From the NCBI GenBank assembly GCA_003349915.1, contig QFXE01000021.1, positions 248,001-312,000 of the forward strand: a stretch of DNA of 64,000 bases. The letters run 5' to 3'. Position numbers and translations under genes: made by a program. Shown one piece after another: positions 45,169 to 55,805 of this stretch. This DNA comes from an endosymbiont of Escarpia spicata (GTDB lineage: Bacteria > Pseudomonadota > Gammaproteobacteria > Chromatiales > Chromatiaceae). The notes below the pieces were generated by a model, which was given only the letters and a program-made list of their open reading frames with translations, did no database searches and was not told the origin of the DNA. Positions within the stretch are counted from its first letter, which is position 1. Each line of letters begins with the position of its first letter.

Positions 45169-47814
45169 ATGAAACTGACCTCAAAAAATCTCACTATCAC
45201 CTATGTCGTTTTCTTCATGCTGTTGCTGGCGCTGCTGTTGGCAGGCATCGTTATTCAACGCATAGAGGCCAATCGCGCCCACCACATGGATCTTGCTGCC
45301 AACTCAGTAAAGATGACCGCCAACGAGATCAGCCGCATGATCGGCGAAAAACGCCGTCTGCTACACATCTTCTCCAATTATGAGTCCGAGTTGATAAATG
45401 CGATCAACACGAACCCTGGAGATGAGGAGGCCCAGGAGAGGCTCAACCAACGCGTACTCAGCTACTTCCCCGACGGTTTTGCCTTCGCACTGGCTGACAG
45501 TGACGGCTTTCTACTATATGACGATCTCAGCGGCGCTGTTGGCGAACTGTGTCAACTGAAGATCAATGAATTTGCCGCTGGCAAGAGCAATTTGATTCAA
45601 ATTCACCCGAACCCGGATCAGTACCATTTTGAAATTATGGTCACCACCAGCAGACAGGATGGCCTGGTGTTTTTTGTCAGTTTTCAGACCACGCTGCTTC
45701 AAAATCTGTTACGAATCTCTCACCGGCATCAGCACCAACTAATCCTGCTCAATACCGAAAAGCCCAACCTGATCGAGATTACCGAAGAGGGAAACCGCTA
45801 CGAATTACAACTGGAGAATCCCACTCTTACGGAAGAAATGGCCCAGCGCATTCTGGCTCGACAAAATGTACCCGGCACGCTTTGGGAGCTGGTGGATATC
45901 GGCGCTCCGGCAACCTTCAACGGCTTTGAAAAAGAGGTCATCAGCCAGGCCGGATGGGTATTCCTGGTCTTCTTCATCTCAAGCATGTTCATGGTGGGGC
46001 TGATCCTGCGGGGAAAAACGCACCGCCTGCGTGCTGAACATGCCCTGTTGGCAGCCAAAGATCAGCTGGAAATAGAGGTGGCCTCACAGACCCAACAGCT
46101 GCGTGCGCGCAAGGAGCTGGCGGAAACCACTCTGGCCTCGATCAGCGAGGGCGTCATTACGACCAATGCCCAAGGCGTGGTTACCGCACTCAACCACACG
46201 GCCCAGGCATTGACCGGCTGGGGGGCTAAACATGCACTGGACTGCCTGCTTGCCGACATACTCAATCTGTCCGATGAAACCACAGGCGCACCGGTCGACC
46301 TCCCTCTGGGCCAGTGCCTGACCGCAGATGAGATAACCAAACTGGACAACCGGCCATTGATTCTCACCCAAAGTGATGGAAAAACCACGCGGATCGTGCA
46401 GTTATCAGTGGCAGTAATCAATGGTGAAAGAAATAAGAACGCCGGGAATGTGCTGGTAGTCAGAGACATTACCGAGGCTCAGCACATGGCACAACGCATC
46501 TCCTGGCAGGCAACCCATGATGCGCTGACAGGCCTGATCAACCGGCTGGAGTTCGAGCGCAGGCTACAGACGGCAATGGAACTGGCCCATACCGATGATG
46601 CCGAACACGTCTTGATGTATCTGGATCTGGATCAGTTCAAGGTGGTCAACGATACCTGCGGCCATATTGCGGGTGACGAATTGCTCCGCCAACTCACACA
46701 GATGCTGCTTGAGATCGCCCGCCGCACCGACGTCGTGGCACGTTTGGGCGGTGATGAATTCGCCATCCTGCTTGAATACTGTCCCCAACAGCAGGCTGTT
46801 GTGTTGGCGGAAGAGATACGCCTTTCAGTGCGCAACTTCCGTTTCACCTGGGACAATAAGCCTTTCACCATCGGCGTCAGTATCGGAGTGGTTCCCTTCA
46901 ATGCCAGATATCATGACCTGACCCAGATCCTCAGCGCCGCTGACAGCGCCTGTTACGCGGCAAAGGAGGGGGGCCGCAACCGGGTCCATGTCTACTCCGA
47001 GGAGGATGAGATAATCGAGCAACGCTATGGCGAAATGCAGTGGGTTTCCCGCATTCGGCACGCACTGGACGAGGGGCGATTTCTACTCTATTGCCAGAAG
47101 ATCCAACCCATCCGCTCAAACAGCAACAGCAGCTTTCACCTGGAGATCCTGCTCAGAATGGAACAGGAGGATGGGCAGATGATGCTGCCTGGCGCCTTTA
47201 TTCCTGCCGCTGAACGTTACGGTCTGATGATCGATCTGGATCGGTTTGTCATTTCGGATACGCTGCAGTGGATGGAAAGCTGTCCCCCGCTGGATGACGG
47301 CTTTGTCTCCATCAACCTCTCGGCCCAGTCGATCACTGACCCCGGCTTTCTGGAAGTACTGGAATCTCAACTTGAAAGTAGTGGCGTGGATCCCTGCCGG
47401 CTCCTTTTTGAGGTGACGGAGACGGCAACCATCTCCAACCTTTCCAAGGCGCAACAGTTCATCGAACGCATAAAATCCCTGGGTTGCCGCTTTGCCCTCG
47501 ACGACTTCGGCACCGGCATGTCCTCCTTCGCCTACCTGAAACACCTGCCGGTGGACTATCTGAAGATAGATGGTGAGTTTGTACGTGACATTGCCAGCGA
47601 TCCCGTTGATTTCGCCATGGTAAAAGCGATCAATGAAGTCGCCCAAATCATGGGCATGGATACCATTGCCGAGTATGTCGAGGACGGCATCACCCTCGCA
47701 ATGCTGAAAGAAATCGGCATCGGTTATGGTCAGGGCTACGCTATTGCCAAGCCTGAGCCATTGAGCAATTTTTACTGCGCTCTATCCAGCGGGAACACAC
47801 GTGCCCTGCCCTGA
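45169..47814 (+). CDS. PAS-GGDEF-EAL cyclic-di-GMP signalling protein
   Basis: 881 residues. Membrane helices at about 9-31 and 262-283 enclose a periplasmic sensor domain. A PAS domain follows (SISEGVITTNAQGVVTALNH near residue 325). The GGDEF domain has an intact RLGGDEFAILLE near residue 525. The EAL domain starts with LEILLRMEQ (EILLR for EALLR) and keeps FALDDFGTGMSSFAYLKHLPVDYLKIDGEFV, so it may be an active phosphodiesterase. It probably both makes and degrades cyclic di-GMP or acts as a conditional phosphodiesterase. Confidence 0.93.
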   Translation: MKLTSKNLTITYVVFFMLLLALLLAGIVIQRIEANRAHHMDLAANSVKMTANEISRMIGEKRRLLHIFSNYESELINAINTNPGDEEAQERLNQRVLSYFPDGFAFALADSDGFLLYDDLSGAVGELCQLKINEFAAGKSNLIQIHPNPDQYHFEIMVTTSRQDGLVFFVSFQTTLLQNLLRISHRHQHQLILLNTEKPNLIEITEEGNRYELQLENPTLTEEMAQRILARQNVPGTLWELVDIGAPATFNGFEKEVISQAGWVFLVFFISSMFMVGLILRGKTHRLRAEHALLAAKDQLEIEVASQTQQLRARKELAETTLASISEGVITTNAQGVVTALNHTAQALTGWGAKHALDCLLADILNLSDETTGAPVDLPLGQCLTADEITKLDNRPLILTQSDGKTTRIVQLSVAVINGERNKNAGNVLVVRDITEAQHMAQRISWQATHDALTGLINRLEFERRLQTAMELAHTDDAEHVLMYLDLDQFKVVNDTCGHIAGDELLRQLTQMLLEIARRTDVVARLGGDEFAILLEYCPQQQAVVLAEEIRLSVRNFRFTWDNKPFTIGVSIGVVPFNARYHDLTQILSAADSACYAAKEGGRNRVHVYSEEDEIIEQRYGEMQWVSRIRHALDEGRFLLYCQKIQPIRSNSNSSFHLEILLRMEQEDGQMMLPGAFIPAAERYGLMIDLDRFVISDTLQWMESCPPLDDGFVSINLSAQSITDPGFLEVLESQLESSGVDPCRLLFEVTETATISNLSKAQQFIERIKSLGCRFALDDFGTGMSSFAYLKHLPVDYLKIDGEFVRDIASDPVDFAMVKAINEVAQIMGMDTIAEYVEDGITLAMLKEIGIGYGQGYAIAKPEPLSNFYCALSSGNTRALP

Positions 47815-47836
47815 AATTCGGTTGTAACAGTCGCCA

Positions 47837-48538
47837 TCACGGCGCCAGGCTGCCACCGCAGACACCGGCGGATTCGGCGTGCTTAAAGAGCCGTTCCGCA
47901 TCGATGACCTCGATGTGACTGCCGTTTACCCTGATCAACCCCTGCTCGGTAAAGTTATGCAGGATGCGGGAGAAGGTCTCGGGCTTTACCGATAGCCGTG
48001 AGGCAAGCACCCCCTTGGGGGCTCGCAGATCGATCATGTTACCGTTCTGTTTTTCCGTATCCCAATTACCCCAGAGAAACCCTGCCACCCGCCCGGTGGC
48101 GCTCTGTAAGGTCAAATCGTCGATCTCCTTGATCAGATGTTTGAGCCGCTGACTCATGCTTGCCATGAGCCGAAAACAGGTATCGGTGGACTCCCGCAGC
48201 ATATCGAGGAAGGACTGGCTGTCAAATGAGCGCAGTTCAGCACCACCAATGGAAGTGGCGTTGACCGGGAAGTTCGGGCTCTCCTGGAACATCAGCGCTT
48301 CGGCAAATGTGTGACCCGGCGTGATGATCTCGATGACCTTCTCATTTCCGTTCATGGCCAAACGGTAGAGCTTGATCTGCCCTTGAGTCACCAGATAGAA
48401 ACGATCCGCCACGTCACCCACCTGAAACAAATGCTGACCATCCTCCAGTTCGATCACCTGGCTCATCGCTTCGACCCGGGCTATCTGCCCTTCGTCGAGA
48501 CGGGAGAAGATGTAACACTGCTTCAAATCAAATGACAC
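47837..48538 (-). CDS. Crp/Fnr-family regulator (DNR-like)
   Basis: 233 residues from a GTG at 48538. A cyclic-nucleotide-type beta roll covers residues 10-120, then a dimerisation helix and the helix-turn-helix APKGVLASRLSVKPETFSRILHNFTEQGLI. The iron-sulfur cysteines of true FNR are lacking. The sequence resembles the DNR/NnrR group, which responds to nitric oxide via heme, but the effector cannot be told from sequence. It is convergent with the GGDEF-EAL gene. Confidence 0.87.
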   Translation of the reverse strand: MSFDLKQCYIFSRLDEGQIARVEAMSQVIELEDGQHLFQVGDVADRFYLVTQGQIKLYRLAMNGNEKVIEIITPGHTFAEALMFQESPNFPVNATSIGGAELRSFDSQSFLDMLRESTDTCFRLMASMSQRLKHLIKEIDDLTLQSATGRVAGFLWGNWDTEKQNGNMIDLRAPKGVLASRLSVKPETFSRILHNFTEQGLIRVNGSHIEVIDAERLFKHAESAGVCGGSLAP

Positions 48539-48689
48539 TTTCAGAATACCCCAATTAACAGGAAAACCGGCTCAACAATTATGAGCCATCACAACAGTCC
48601 GACCTAACCCGGTTCAGATCATAATGGCACTGATCTTAAAGACAACAATGTCCGAATTGTCAACAACTTGCCAAAAACCTTACAAAACT

Positions 48690-48775
48690 GTAGGTCATGT
48701 TAGCGTAGCGTAACACGACGATAATGGCGCATATTTGTTGGGTTACGGCCAAAAAGACGACCTAACCCAACCTAC
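48690..48775. repeat. GTAGGT/ACCTAC palindromic repeat
   Basis: Starts GTAGGTCATGTTAGCGTAGC and ends CCTAACCCAACCTAC, outer ends complementary with nested GTTACG/CGTAAC parts. It fills much of the ilvD to fnr-like spacer and resembles a common dispersed palindrome. Confidence 0.65.
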
Positions 48776-48833
48776 CCAAGTGATTGAGCCTTGGGGCTAT
48801 GTGCTTTATGTCAGTGTCATTCGGTTCAGACCA

Positions 48834-50687
48834 TCATTTTTTCAGCTGAGACAGATCCCGCACCGCACCCTGCGCGGCACTGGTGGTCAGCGCCGCATAG
48901 GCCTGTAGTGCCTGCGAGACAGGCCGCTGCCTGTTTTGCGGCTGCCAGGCGGTACTGCCCCGCTGCTCCATCTCCTGACGCCGGGCAGACAAGGTCTCAA
49001 CTGAAACTGCGACACTGATGCGACGATTGGGAATATCGATATCGATGGTGTCGCCCTCCTGCACCAGGCCGATATTGCCCCCTTCCGCCGCCTCAGGCGA
49101 ACAGTGGCCGATAGATAGCCCCGATGTACCACCGGAGAAACGGCCGTCGGTAATCAGGGCACAGGCCTTGCCCAACCCCTTCGATTTCAGATAACTGGTG
49201 GGGTAGAGCATCTCCTGCATGCCGGGTCCCCCTTTGGGGCCTTCATAACGGATAACCACCACGTCCCCCTCTAAAACCCTGTCACCCAGAATCGCCTCCA
49301 CCGCGTCATCCTGGCTTTCGAAAAGCCGGGCAGGACCACTGAAGGTAAGGTTCGATTCATCCACCCCGGCAGTCTTCACGATGCAACCCTGCTCCGCCAG
49401 ATTACCGAACAGCACCGCCAGACCACCATCTTGGGAGTAGGCGTGTGCCAAATCGCGGATACAGCCGTTTTCACGATCGGTATCGAGGCTCGGCCAGTTT
49501 ACACTCTGGCTGAATGCGACCTGGGTCGGAACGCCACCGGGACCGGCCAGATAGCGTTCCCGAACCTGTGGGTCCGAAGTCCGCTGAACATCCCAGCATT
49601 CGAGGGCGTCTGCGATACTGCCACTGTGTACGGTGCCGCAATCCCGATTCAGCAATCCTGCGCGATCCAACTCGCCAAGGATCCCGATAACGCCACCTGC
49701 ACGATGCACATCCTCCATGTGATACTGCTGGGTGCTCGGCGCAACCTTGCACAGATTTGGCACCTTGCGTGACAGCCGGTCGATATCCTGCATGGTGAAA
49801 TCGACGCCCGCCTCGTGGGCCGCCGCCAGCAGGTGCAGCACGGTATTGGTAGAGCCGCCCATGGCGATATCCAATATCATGGCGTTCTCAAAAGCCCCAA
49901 ATGTGGCGACTGAGCGCGGCAGAACAGACTCATCATCCTGTTCATAGTAGCGGCGGGAGAGATCGACAATCAGCCGTCCGGCTTCCAGAAACAATGCCTT
50001 GCGCGCCGCATGGGTGGCCACCAGGGAGCCGTTGCCCGGCAGACTCAGGCCCAGGGCCTCGGTCAGACAGTTCATGGAATTGGCGGTGAACATGCCGGAA
50101 CAGGAGCCGCAGGTGGGACAGGCCGAACGTTCAATGGCCGCCACGTCGCTGTCGCTCTCATTGGGATCAGCAGCGGAGACCATTGCATCCACCAGATCCA
50201 GTTTGATCTCTCCTTTGGAGGAGAGAGTGACCTTACCCGCCTCCATCGGTCCACCGGAAACGAAAACCGTTGGTATATTGAGCCGCAGGGCAGCCATCAG
50301 CATACCGGGGGTGATCTTGTCGCAATTGGAGATGCAGACCAGCGCATCCGCGCAGTGAGCATTGACCATATACTCCACGGAATCGGCAATAATGTCCCGC
50401 GACGGCAGCGAATAGAGCATGCCGCCATGCCCCATGGCGATGCCGTCATCCACCGCGATGGTATTGAATTCCTTCGCAACACCGCCGGCCTTTTCGATCT
50501 CCCGGGCCACCAACTGCCCCATATCTTTCAGATGGACATGACCCGGCACGAACTGGGTGAAGGAGTTGGCAATGGCGATGATCGGCTTTTCGAAATCGTC
50601 GTCCTGCATCCCGGTAGCCCGCCACAGGGCACGGGCACCGGCCATGTTGCGTCCATGGGTGGTGGTGTGGGAACGGTATTTCGGCAT
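48834..50687 (-). CDS. ilvD: dihydroxy-acid dehydratase
   Basis: 617 residues. Iron-sulfur cysteines lie in [17 protein letters not shown] near residue 120 and [20 protein letters not shown] near residue 195. The substrate loop [17 protein letters not shown] near residue 515 is intact. It makes the 2-keto acids for valine and isoleucine. It is a stand-alone gene without other ilv genes near. Confidence 0.96.
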   Translation of the reverse strand: MPKYRSHTTTHGRNMAGARALWRATGMQDDDFEKPIIAIANSFTQFVPGHVHLKDMGQLVAREIEKAGGVAKEFNTIAVDDGIAMGHGGMLYSLPSRDIIADSVEYMVNAHCADALVCISNCDKITPGMLMAALRLNIPTVFVSGGPMEAGKVTLSSKGEIKLDLVDAMVSAADPNESDSDVAAIERSACPTCGSCSGMFTANSMNCLTEALGLSLPGNGSLVATHAARKALFLEAGRLIVDLSRRYYEQDDESVLPRSVATFGAFENAMILDIAMGGSTNTVLHLLAAAHEAGVDFTMQDIDRLSRKVPNLCKVAPSTQQYHMEDVHRAGGVIGILGELDRAGLLNRDCGTVHSGSIADALECWDVQRTSDPQVRERYLAGPGGVPTQVAFSQSVNWPSLDTDRENGCIRDLAHAYSQDGGLAVLFGNLAEQGCIVKTAGVDESNLTFSGPARLFESQDDAVEAILGDRVLEGDVVVIRYEGPKGGPGMQEMLYPTSYLKSKGLGKACALITDGRFSGGTSGLSIGHCSPEAAEGGNIGLVQEGDTIDIDIPNRRISVAVSVETLSARRQEMEQRGSTAWQPQNRQRPVSQALQAYAALTTSAAQGAVRDLSQLKK

Positions 50688-50748
50688 TTCACTCTCCGCA
50701 GGGTCTGCTCAAGCGCGCATTATGCCCCGATTTGCCGGGAGCAAACAA

Positions 50749-53388
50749 TCACAACTCCGGGTCAAACGGGAGACGCAGGCAGAATTCCGCGCCCCCGGTT
50801 TCACTGTTGCATACCTCGATGGTGCCACCGTGCTTCTCGACCGCCACCTTGACGAAACTCAACCCAAGACCAACGCCGGTGCGCTGGTATTCGGTAACCT
50901 GATCACCATGCTGAAAAGGTAGAAAAATAGTTTCCAACTGGCTTTCGGCAATACCCGGTCCCTGATCCCTGATACAGCAGACTATCTCGCTATCGAGACA
51001 GGTCAGGTAAACGGTAATCACCGAATCTTCAGGCGAGAACTTGACCGCATTGCCCAGCAGATTCTGCACGGCACGTTCCAGTATCCCTGCATTACCGTTG
51101 AGCCAGGCCTCTTCACACTCGATCTGCTGGTCGATACGAATACCACGCGACTGCGCCTGGATAAAAACCTCATCGACAGCACTATAGACCACTGAAACGA
51201 AATCGGTATCTGCAAACGTGGTGGCATCCACCGCTTCTGCCCGGGCCAATTGCAGAAAATCATCCGCCAGCCGCAATGAACGTTGCGCCAAAGGCCGTAT
51301 CTGTTTGGCCAGCGACTCCGCTGTGCCTTCCGTTGCCTGCCGGGACTGTGTAAGGGAGAGCACCGACGTGATGGGAGAACGGATGTCATGAGAGAGAAAA
51401 CTCAGCATCTTGGCACGGGTCCGTTCAGTGCGCTTGAGCGCACCGATAAATGAGAGCGTCACGATCATACCGAAACTGCCCGCAAGAGACTGATCGAGGG
51501 GTTTCATTTGAACAAACAACTCGGTATCCGGCAGACGCAGCGCCTCGAAACGGATCGGCTGTTCGTCCAGCAGCAGGCGCTGCATCAGCTCACTCCAGCA
51601 GTAACCACCACCCTGGATGTCCAGTTGGCTCAATAGCGTTTCAGCATCCATGCCGACCAGGGAAACCGCGTCCGCCTGGCCAAGATAGAAAGCGGCGCGG
51701 GGGTTGGCCATTGCCACCTGCCCCATGGCATCAACCACCAGCAGACCATCGTCCATCTGGTTGATCGCATTCTCGATGAAGCAGCGCAGATTGTGCAGCC
51801 GCTCATGGGCATTGCGCACCTGCTCAATACGGCGATCGACAGACTCCAGCGTTCCTCGCGGAGGGGATTTTTCCGGCAGAGAGAGTTTCGCCGAAAAATC
51901 CTCCAGCATCAGCAACACTCTTCCCTGCGGAAACTCATCTGCGGGCCAGCGCAGGCCCAACATCCAGCTCGTCTCACCCCGGGAGACCCGTATCCACTGA
52001 TCGGGGCCAAAACGCCGCCAAACCCCAGGACTGTGCCATTGAGCCTCTCCCTGTGGGAGCGACTCTGTCGCAGGGAAAGCGCCCTCGGCAAACATCGGCG
52101 CGCCATTGGTGTCACAGACCATCCACCCGTTCAATTTGGTGATCCGCCGGAGAAACCTCAGCCCCTGACGCAGATCTTCAAGGGACTTCGCCGAAGGCAT
52201 CAACTGGGGCTCCTGTTGCAGTTTCTCCATCTCCTGATTCAGATAGCGAATGGTCTGCCCCAGACGGCGCCAACTCCATAGCGGGTAGCTCAACACCAGG
52301 CCCAATAACGCCGCTGAGGGCGGAAACCAGATACGCAGAACATGCAGCGCCAGCAATACCAGTCCAAACAGGGAAAACAGCAGCGCCAAGGTCACCAGCG
52401 GCGCCCAGTGGGGACGCACCAAGCCATAGAGAAGAAATACGAACGCCACTACCCCCGCTGAAATCAACAGTCTCCAAGGCATCTCCACCAGACTGAGAAC
52501 CCTGTCCGTTCGCAGGGCCTCGAGGATATTGGCATTGATCTCCACCCCGGCCATCGGCTGACCGTGACCGGAGACCGGTGTGGGCAGTGCGTCTCCCAGA
52601 CCGGTAGCGGTCACACCCACCAACACGACGCGATCCCGAAAAGCATCGGGCAAAAAATCCCCTGCCAGCACCTGGCTGTAGGAGTAACGGGGATAGTGTC
52701 CGGCCGGGCCGGCGAAAGGAATCAACCGGTGCTGATCACGAAAGATCGGCTGCATGGCTGACTGGCGCTGCGCCTGATGCAGACCCACCCTGTTCTTCTG
52801 CCAACGCTCAGGATCCAGCCACTGCAAAACAGAGAGCATCATATGAGGCCAGTAGGCTGCCCCTACCCCTTCATAGAGGTAGATGCTGCGGCCTATCCCG
52901 TCCGCATCCAGTTCCATATGCACATGCCCGAGACCGGCAGCCACCGCGGACAATTCAGGCAGTGGTGAGGTCTCCACCAGTTGCCCCCCCTGTCGATACT
53001 CTTCCATGACGACGGGAAAGAAGACCCTGCCGCTGGCTGCGGTGGATTGAATCAGCAGACGGTCTCTCTCAGGGTGTTCCCTGTCACGCTCTGCAAACAG
53101 GATATCCATGGCGATAACCTTGGCACCTGCAGCGGTCAGACGATCGATCAGACGGGCATGCAAGTCCCGCGGCCAGGGCCAGCGGCCAAGTGCCTCCAGG
53201 CTTCTGTCATCCACCGCGACAATCACAACATCCTCAGCCGGCGGAGTGTGCCAAAGGTTGAGTTGTAGATCGTAGATGAGTTGGTCCCAGCGCCACAGCC
53301 AATTGCTATAGACCAACAGCAGGATCAGACCGACCAGCGCAAACAGCGACCACTCGGGAAACCTGAAAACCTGGGCAGAACGACTCAT
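50749..53388 (-). CDS. CHASE2-domain sensor histidine kinase
   Basis: 879 residues. The N-terminal helix (about 12-30) leads into an extracytoplasmic CHASE2 domain (VDDRSLEALGRWPWPRDLHARLIDRL, AMDILFAERD) of about 250 residues, then three closely spaced helices (about 300-375). A PAS-like region with LLVVDAMGQVAMANPRAAFYLG near residue 565 precedes HisKA (FLSHDIRSPITSVLSLTQ) and HATPase_c (NLLGNAVKFSPEDS, DQGPGIAESQLETIF, GLGLSFVKVAVEKHGG). It overlaps the FecR gene by four bases, and a response regulator lies upstream, so the three probably form one signalling unit. Confidence 0.92.
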   Translation of the reverse strand: MSRSAQVFRFPEWSLFALVGLILLLVYSNWLWRWDQLIYDLQLNLWHTPPAEDVVIVAVDDRSLEALGRWPWPRDLHARLIDRLTAAGAKVIAMDILFAERDREHPERDRLLIQSTAASGRVFFPVVMEEYRQGGQLVETSPLPELSAVAAGLGHVHMELDADGIGRSIYLYEGVGAAYWPHMMLSVLQWLDPERWQKNRVGLHQAQRQSAMQPIFRDQHRLIPFAGPAGHYPRYSYSQVLAGDFLPDAFRDRVVLVGVTATGLGDALPTPVSGHGQPMAGVEINANILEALRTDRVLSLVEMPWRLLISAGVVAFVFLLYGLVRPHWAPLVTLALLFSLFGLVLLALHVLRIWFPPSAALLGLVLSYPLWSWRRLGQTIRYLNQEMEKLQQEPQLMPSAKSLEDLRQGLRFLRRITKLNGWMVCDTNGAPMFAEGAFPATESLPQGEAQWHSPGVWRRFGPDQWIRVSRGETSWMLGLRWPADEFPQGRVLLMLEDFSAKLSLPEKSPPRGTLESVDRRIEQVRNAHERLHNLRCFIENAINQMDDGLLVVDAMGQVAMANPRAAFYLGQADAVSLVGMDAETLLSQLDIQGGGYCWSELMQRLLLDEQPIRFEALRLPDTELFVQMKPLDQSLAGSFGMIVTLSFIGALKRTERTRAKMLSFLSHDIRSPITSVLSLTQSRQATEGTAESLAKQIRPLAQRSLRLADDFLQLARAEAVDATTFADTDFVSVVYSAVDEVFIQAQSRGIRIDQQIECEEAWLNGNAGILERAVQNLLGNAVKFSPEDSVITVYLTCLDSEIVCCIRDQGPGIAESQLETIFLPFQHGDQVTEYQRTGVGLGLSFVKVAVEKHGGTIEVCNSETGGAEFCLRLPFDPEL

Positions 53389-54731
53389 GGACGAGGTTGT
53401 GATAAAGGCAGGTCGAGGCGATAGACTTGCGATTGCCGCACATCGTCCTCACTCTCCATCAGCGCATCCACACGGATGTAGTAGGTGCCCGGCCAGGGAA
53501 CCGGCAGCACCCGTTCGGTATTCGTACCAATCCGCTCCAGCAGGCGCTGCTGCAACGCAGGATCCGCGGCGACCAGAAAACGGTAACCCCAAGCCTTGTC
53601 GACAGCGTTCCAGCGAACCCACATCCAGGGGCCATTGAATTGGGGCGCCTCGATCACCGGAACTTCCACCTTCACCGGTGGTGGGGGAGGGGGCGGGCGG
53701 GGGGGCGGTTCGTTCAGCAAAAACCGGTGTTCCGCACTCAGCCCCTCCAGTCCCAATTCGTCGATACCCCGCACACGAATGCGATAGCTGCCGGAAATTA
53801 ATTCCGGCAGGGTAAATTCAGGGGTTGCAAGCACCTGCTCCACGATGACCCCGGCACCCGGCTCCCCCCGCAAAAGCTGCACCCTATAGGCTTCGGCACC
53901 CTCCAGCCCTGGCCAGCGGAGAGGCGCTGCGGGCAGGTCCATCTCGACCCCAAGTCTACTGATATCGGGCGGGGTAAGCAGGGGGCGGGGCTTTAGCGGG
54001 GGCTTCCCGGGTTCGATCATCGTGCCAAACCCTGCATCGACATTCAGGCTCTCCCCACCGCCGTCAACGGCCACCCGGCCCTTCATCACCTCATTGCGCG
54101 TCAGGCCGCTCCCGGACTCGACACCGACACGGAAGCCGGTGCCCCGTACCATGGTAACCGCCGCCGGGGTGGTGATCTGAAACCGGGCACCTGCACCCTG
54201 CAAAGGTTCCACTTCACTCTCCACCCGTCCGTACTGCACCCGCACCCGGGTATCGACCATGCCCACCTCACCAAAAGCAGAGAGCGTGTCCATTGAGACC
54301 CGAGTCTCAGGGCCAAGCATCAACCGGGAGCCATCGGCAAACCTGAGTGCAAGACTGCTCTGTCTACCGGTGGTAACCACATCGCCAATCTGTAGCTGGT
54401 CCACCTCGGAAAGCAAAACGGGATCACTCTCCCCCGCACGAACAATGCTCACTTCCCCTTCAAGAGAGAGCACCTCCGCCGGACTCGGGGTAAGCTTCAG
54501 CCACTCCAGCGGCACCTTGATTTCAGTACCCAATGGAATCCGTGTAGGATTTTTGATCTGATTGTAGTACTGCAACCTGACGCTTGAGATCTCATTTTTC
54601 AGGTATTGAGCACTGATTTTCGAGAGCGAGTCACCGCCCCTCAAGCGATAAACCCAATCCTCAGCCTGAACTGAAGAAAGGGTCAGGATCAATAGTGAGA
54701 TCGCGGTAATAAAACGGCTATAACGCAACAT
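53385..54731 (-). CDS. LysM-FecR domain exported protein
   Basis: 448 residues with a signal peptide (FITAISLLILTLSSVQA). A LysM-type peptidoglycan-binding segment (YRLRGGDSLSKISAQYL) spans about 28-75. The FecR domain at about 90-210 has IGDVVTTGRQSSLALRFADGSRLMLGPET and FQITTPAAVTMVRGTGFRV. FN3-like regions and a proline-only linker (PPPRPPPPPPP near residue 345) follow. It is probably a periplasmic or cell-wall-bound partner of the CHASE2 kinase, encoded by the overlapping gene. Pairing of FecR proteins with CHASE2 proteins is known in other bacteria. Confidence 0.88.
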   Translation of the reverse strand: MLRYSRFITAISLLILTLSSVQAEDWVYRLRGGDSLSKISAQYLKNEISSVRLQYYNQIKNPTRIPLGTEIKVPLEWLKLTPSPAEVLSLEGEVSIVRAGESDPVLLSEVDQLQIGDVVTTGRQSSLALRFADGSRLMLGPETRVSMDTLSAFGEVGMVDTRVRVQYGRVESEVEPLQGAGARFQITTPAAVTMVRGTGFRVGVESGSGLTRNEVMKGRVAVDGGGESLNVDAGFGTMIEPGKPPLKPRPLLTPPDISRLGVEMDLPAAPLRWPGLEGAEAYRVQLLRGEPGAGVIVEQVLATPEFTLPELISGSYRIRVRGIDELGLEGLSAEHRFLLNEPPPRPPPPPPPVKVEVPVIEAPQFNGPWMWVRWNAVDKAWGYRFLVAADPALQQRLLERIGTNTERVLPVPWPGTYYIRVDALMESEDDVRQSQVYRLDLPLSQPRP

Positions 54732-54986
54732 CTATCTATCTTTCATGGGGTGATAGACCAACAGAAATTTCAACTGAATGGTTGAGGGGAGACAACATTC
54801 TTACGGATTGAACCGTATCAGACAACTCCCTCTGCCTGACTGCACCAATTTCACGATTGTTTAGCTGGAATGAAGACTTGGGCGCTGCGAATAAACGTCG
54901 TAATAAGAGGCTGCTCTGCTCCAAGTCTATTCAACACTGCCATCGGCCATTACAGACCGATGGAATATGCCGAATAATTATGTAAT

Positions 54987-55703
54987 TCAGATAGTAACGG
55001 CAGGCACCATGTCATCTTTTTGCAGCTGTTCCAGACGATACCCCTGATGATAGACCGCCTTGAGTCTCCAGCCATTTTCCGGCACCAGACTCAGTTTACG
55101 CCTCAACCTGCTCATGTGAGTATCCACGGTGCGGGTCACCAGCCCCGGGCCAAACCCCCAAACCGTCTCCAGCAGGTGGTCCCGGGAGAGCAATCGACCG
55201 ACATTGGAAAAGAGAATCCAGGCCAGCTGAAACTCTTTCTCGGTCAACTCGATGGATACCTCACCGCTGACAATCATCTTGGCATCCCTGATGAGTTTGA
55301 AGTTGCCAATTTCAAGCACGTCATTGCGCGAGGTCTGTCCGGTTTTACGGCGAGCAAGGGCTTTCACCCTTGCCAGGGTTATATCACGCGAGATCGGTTT
55401 TGCGAGATAATCATCTGCTCCCCGCTCCAGTGCTTCGACAATATCCCCTTCGCTGTCCCGGTGAGTGACAAAGAGCACAGGTATATTCCAATCCATCTCC
55501 TTGCGCACCCAGGAGAGCACTTCGATGCCCGTGGCATCAGGCAGTTCCCAGTCCATGATCAACAGATCGTAGGATTCATGCCTCAGCTCCCGGATATAGG
55601 CACTTGCATCTGCAAAAACACGGCAGACATACCCTTCCGATTCCATCCATTCACGCAGCACAACGGATTGCACCGGGTCATCTTCAAGACAAGCAATTCG
55701 CAC
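54987..55703 (-). CDS. OmpR-family response regulator
   Basis: 238 residues from a GTG at 55703 with GGAG eight bases upstream. The receiver has CLEDD at 5-9, phosphoacceptor Asp in LLIMDWELPDATG near residue 51 and Lys in YLAKPI. The winged-helix domain includes IELTEKEFQLAWILFSNVGRLLSRDHLLETVWG and VDTHMSRLRRKLSL. It lies 255 bp upstream of the FecR gene on the same strand and is the best candidate partner of the CHASE2 kinase. Confidence 0.9.
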   Translation of the reverse strand: MRIACLEDDPVQSVVLREWMESEGYVCRVFADASAYIRELRHESYDLLIMDWELPDATGIEVLSWVRKEMDWNIPVLFVTHRDSEGDIVEALERGADDYLAKPISRDITLARVKALARRKTGQTSRNDVLEIGNFKLIRDAKMIVSGEVSIELTEKEFQLAWILFSNVGRLLSRDHLLETVWGFGPGLVTRTVDTHMSRLRRKLSLVPENGWRLKAVYHQGYRLEQLQKDDMVPAVTI

Positions 55704-55805
55704 TACATTTCTCCTTGCTTATTATTTTGTCTGGACTCCTGTCGCAGAGCGGCGGCACCCCAACCAGGCACCGCCGCCCATCCACTTCGATCCTGAAGTG
55801 GCGTT

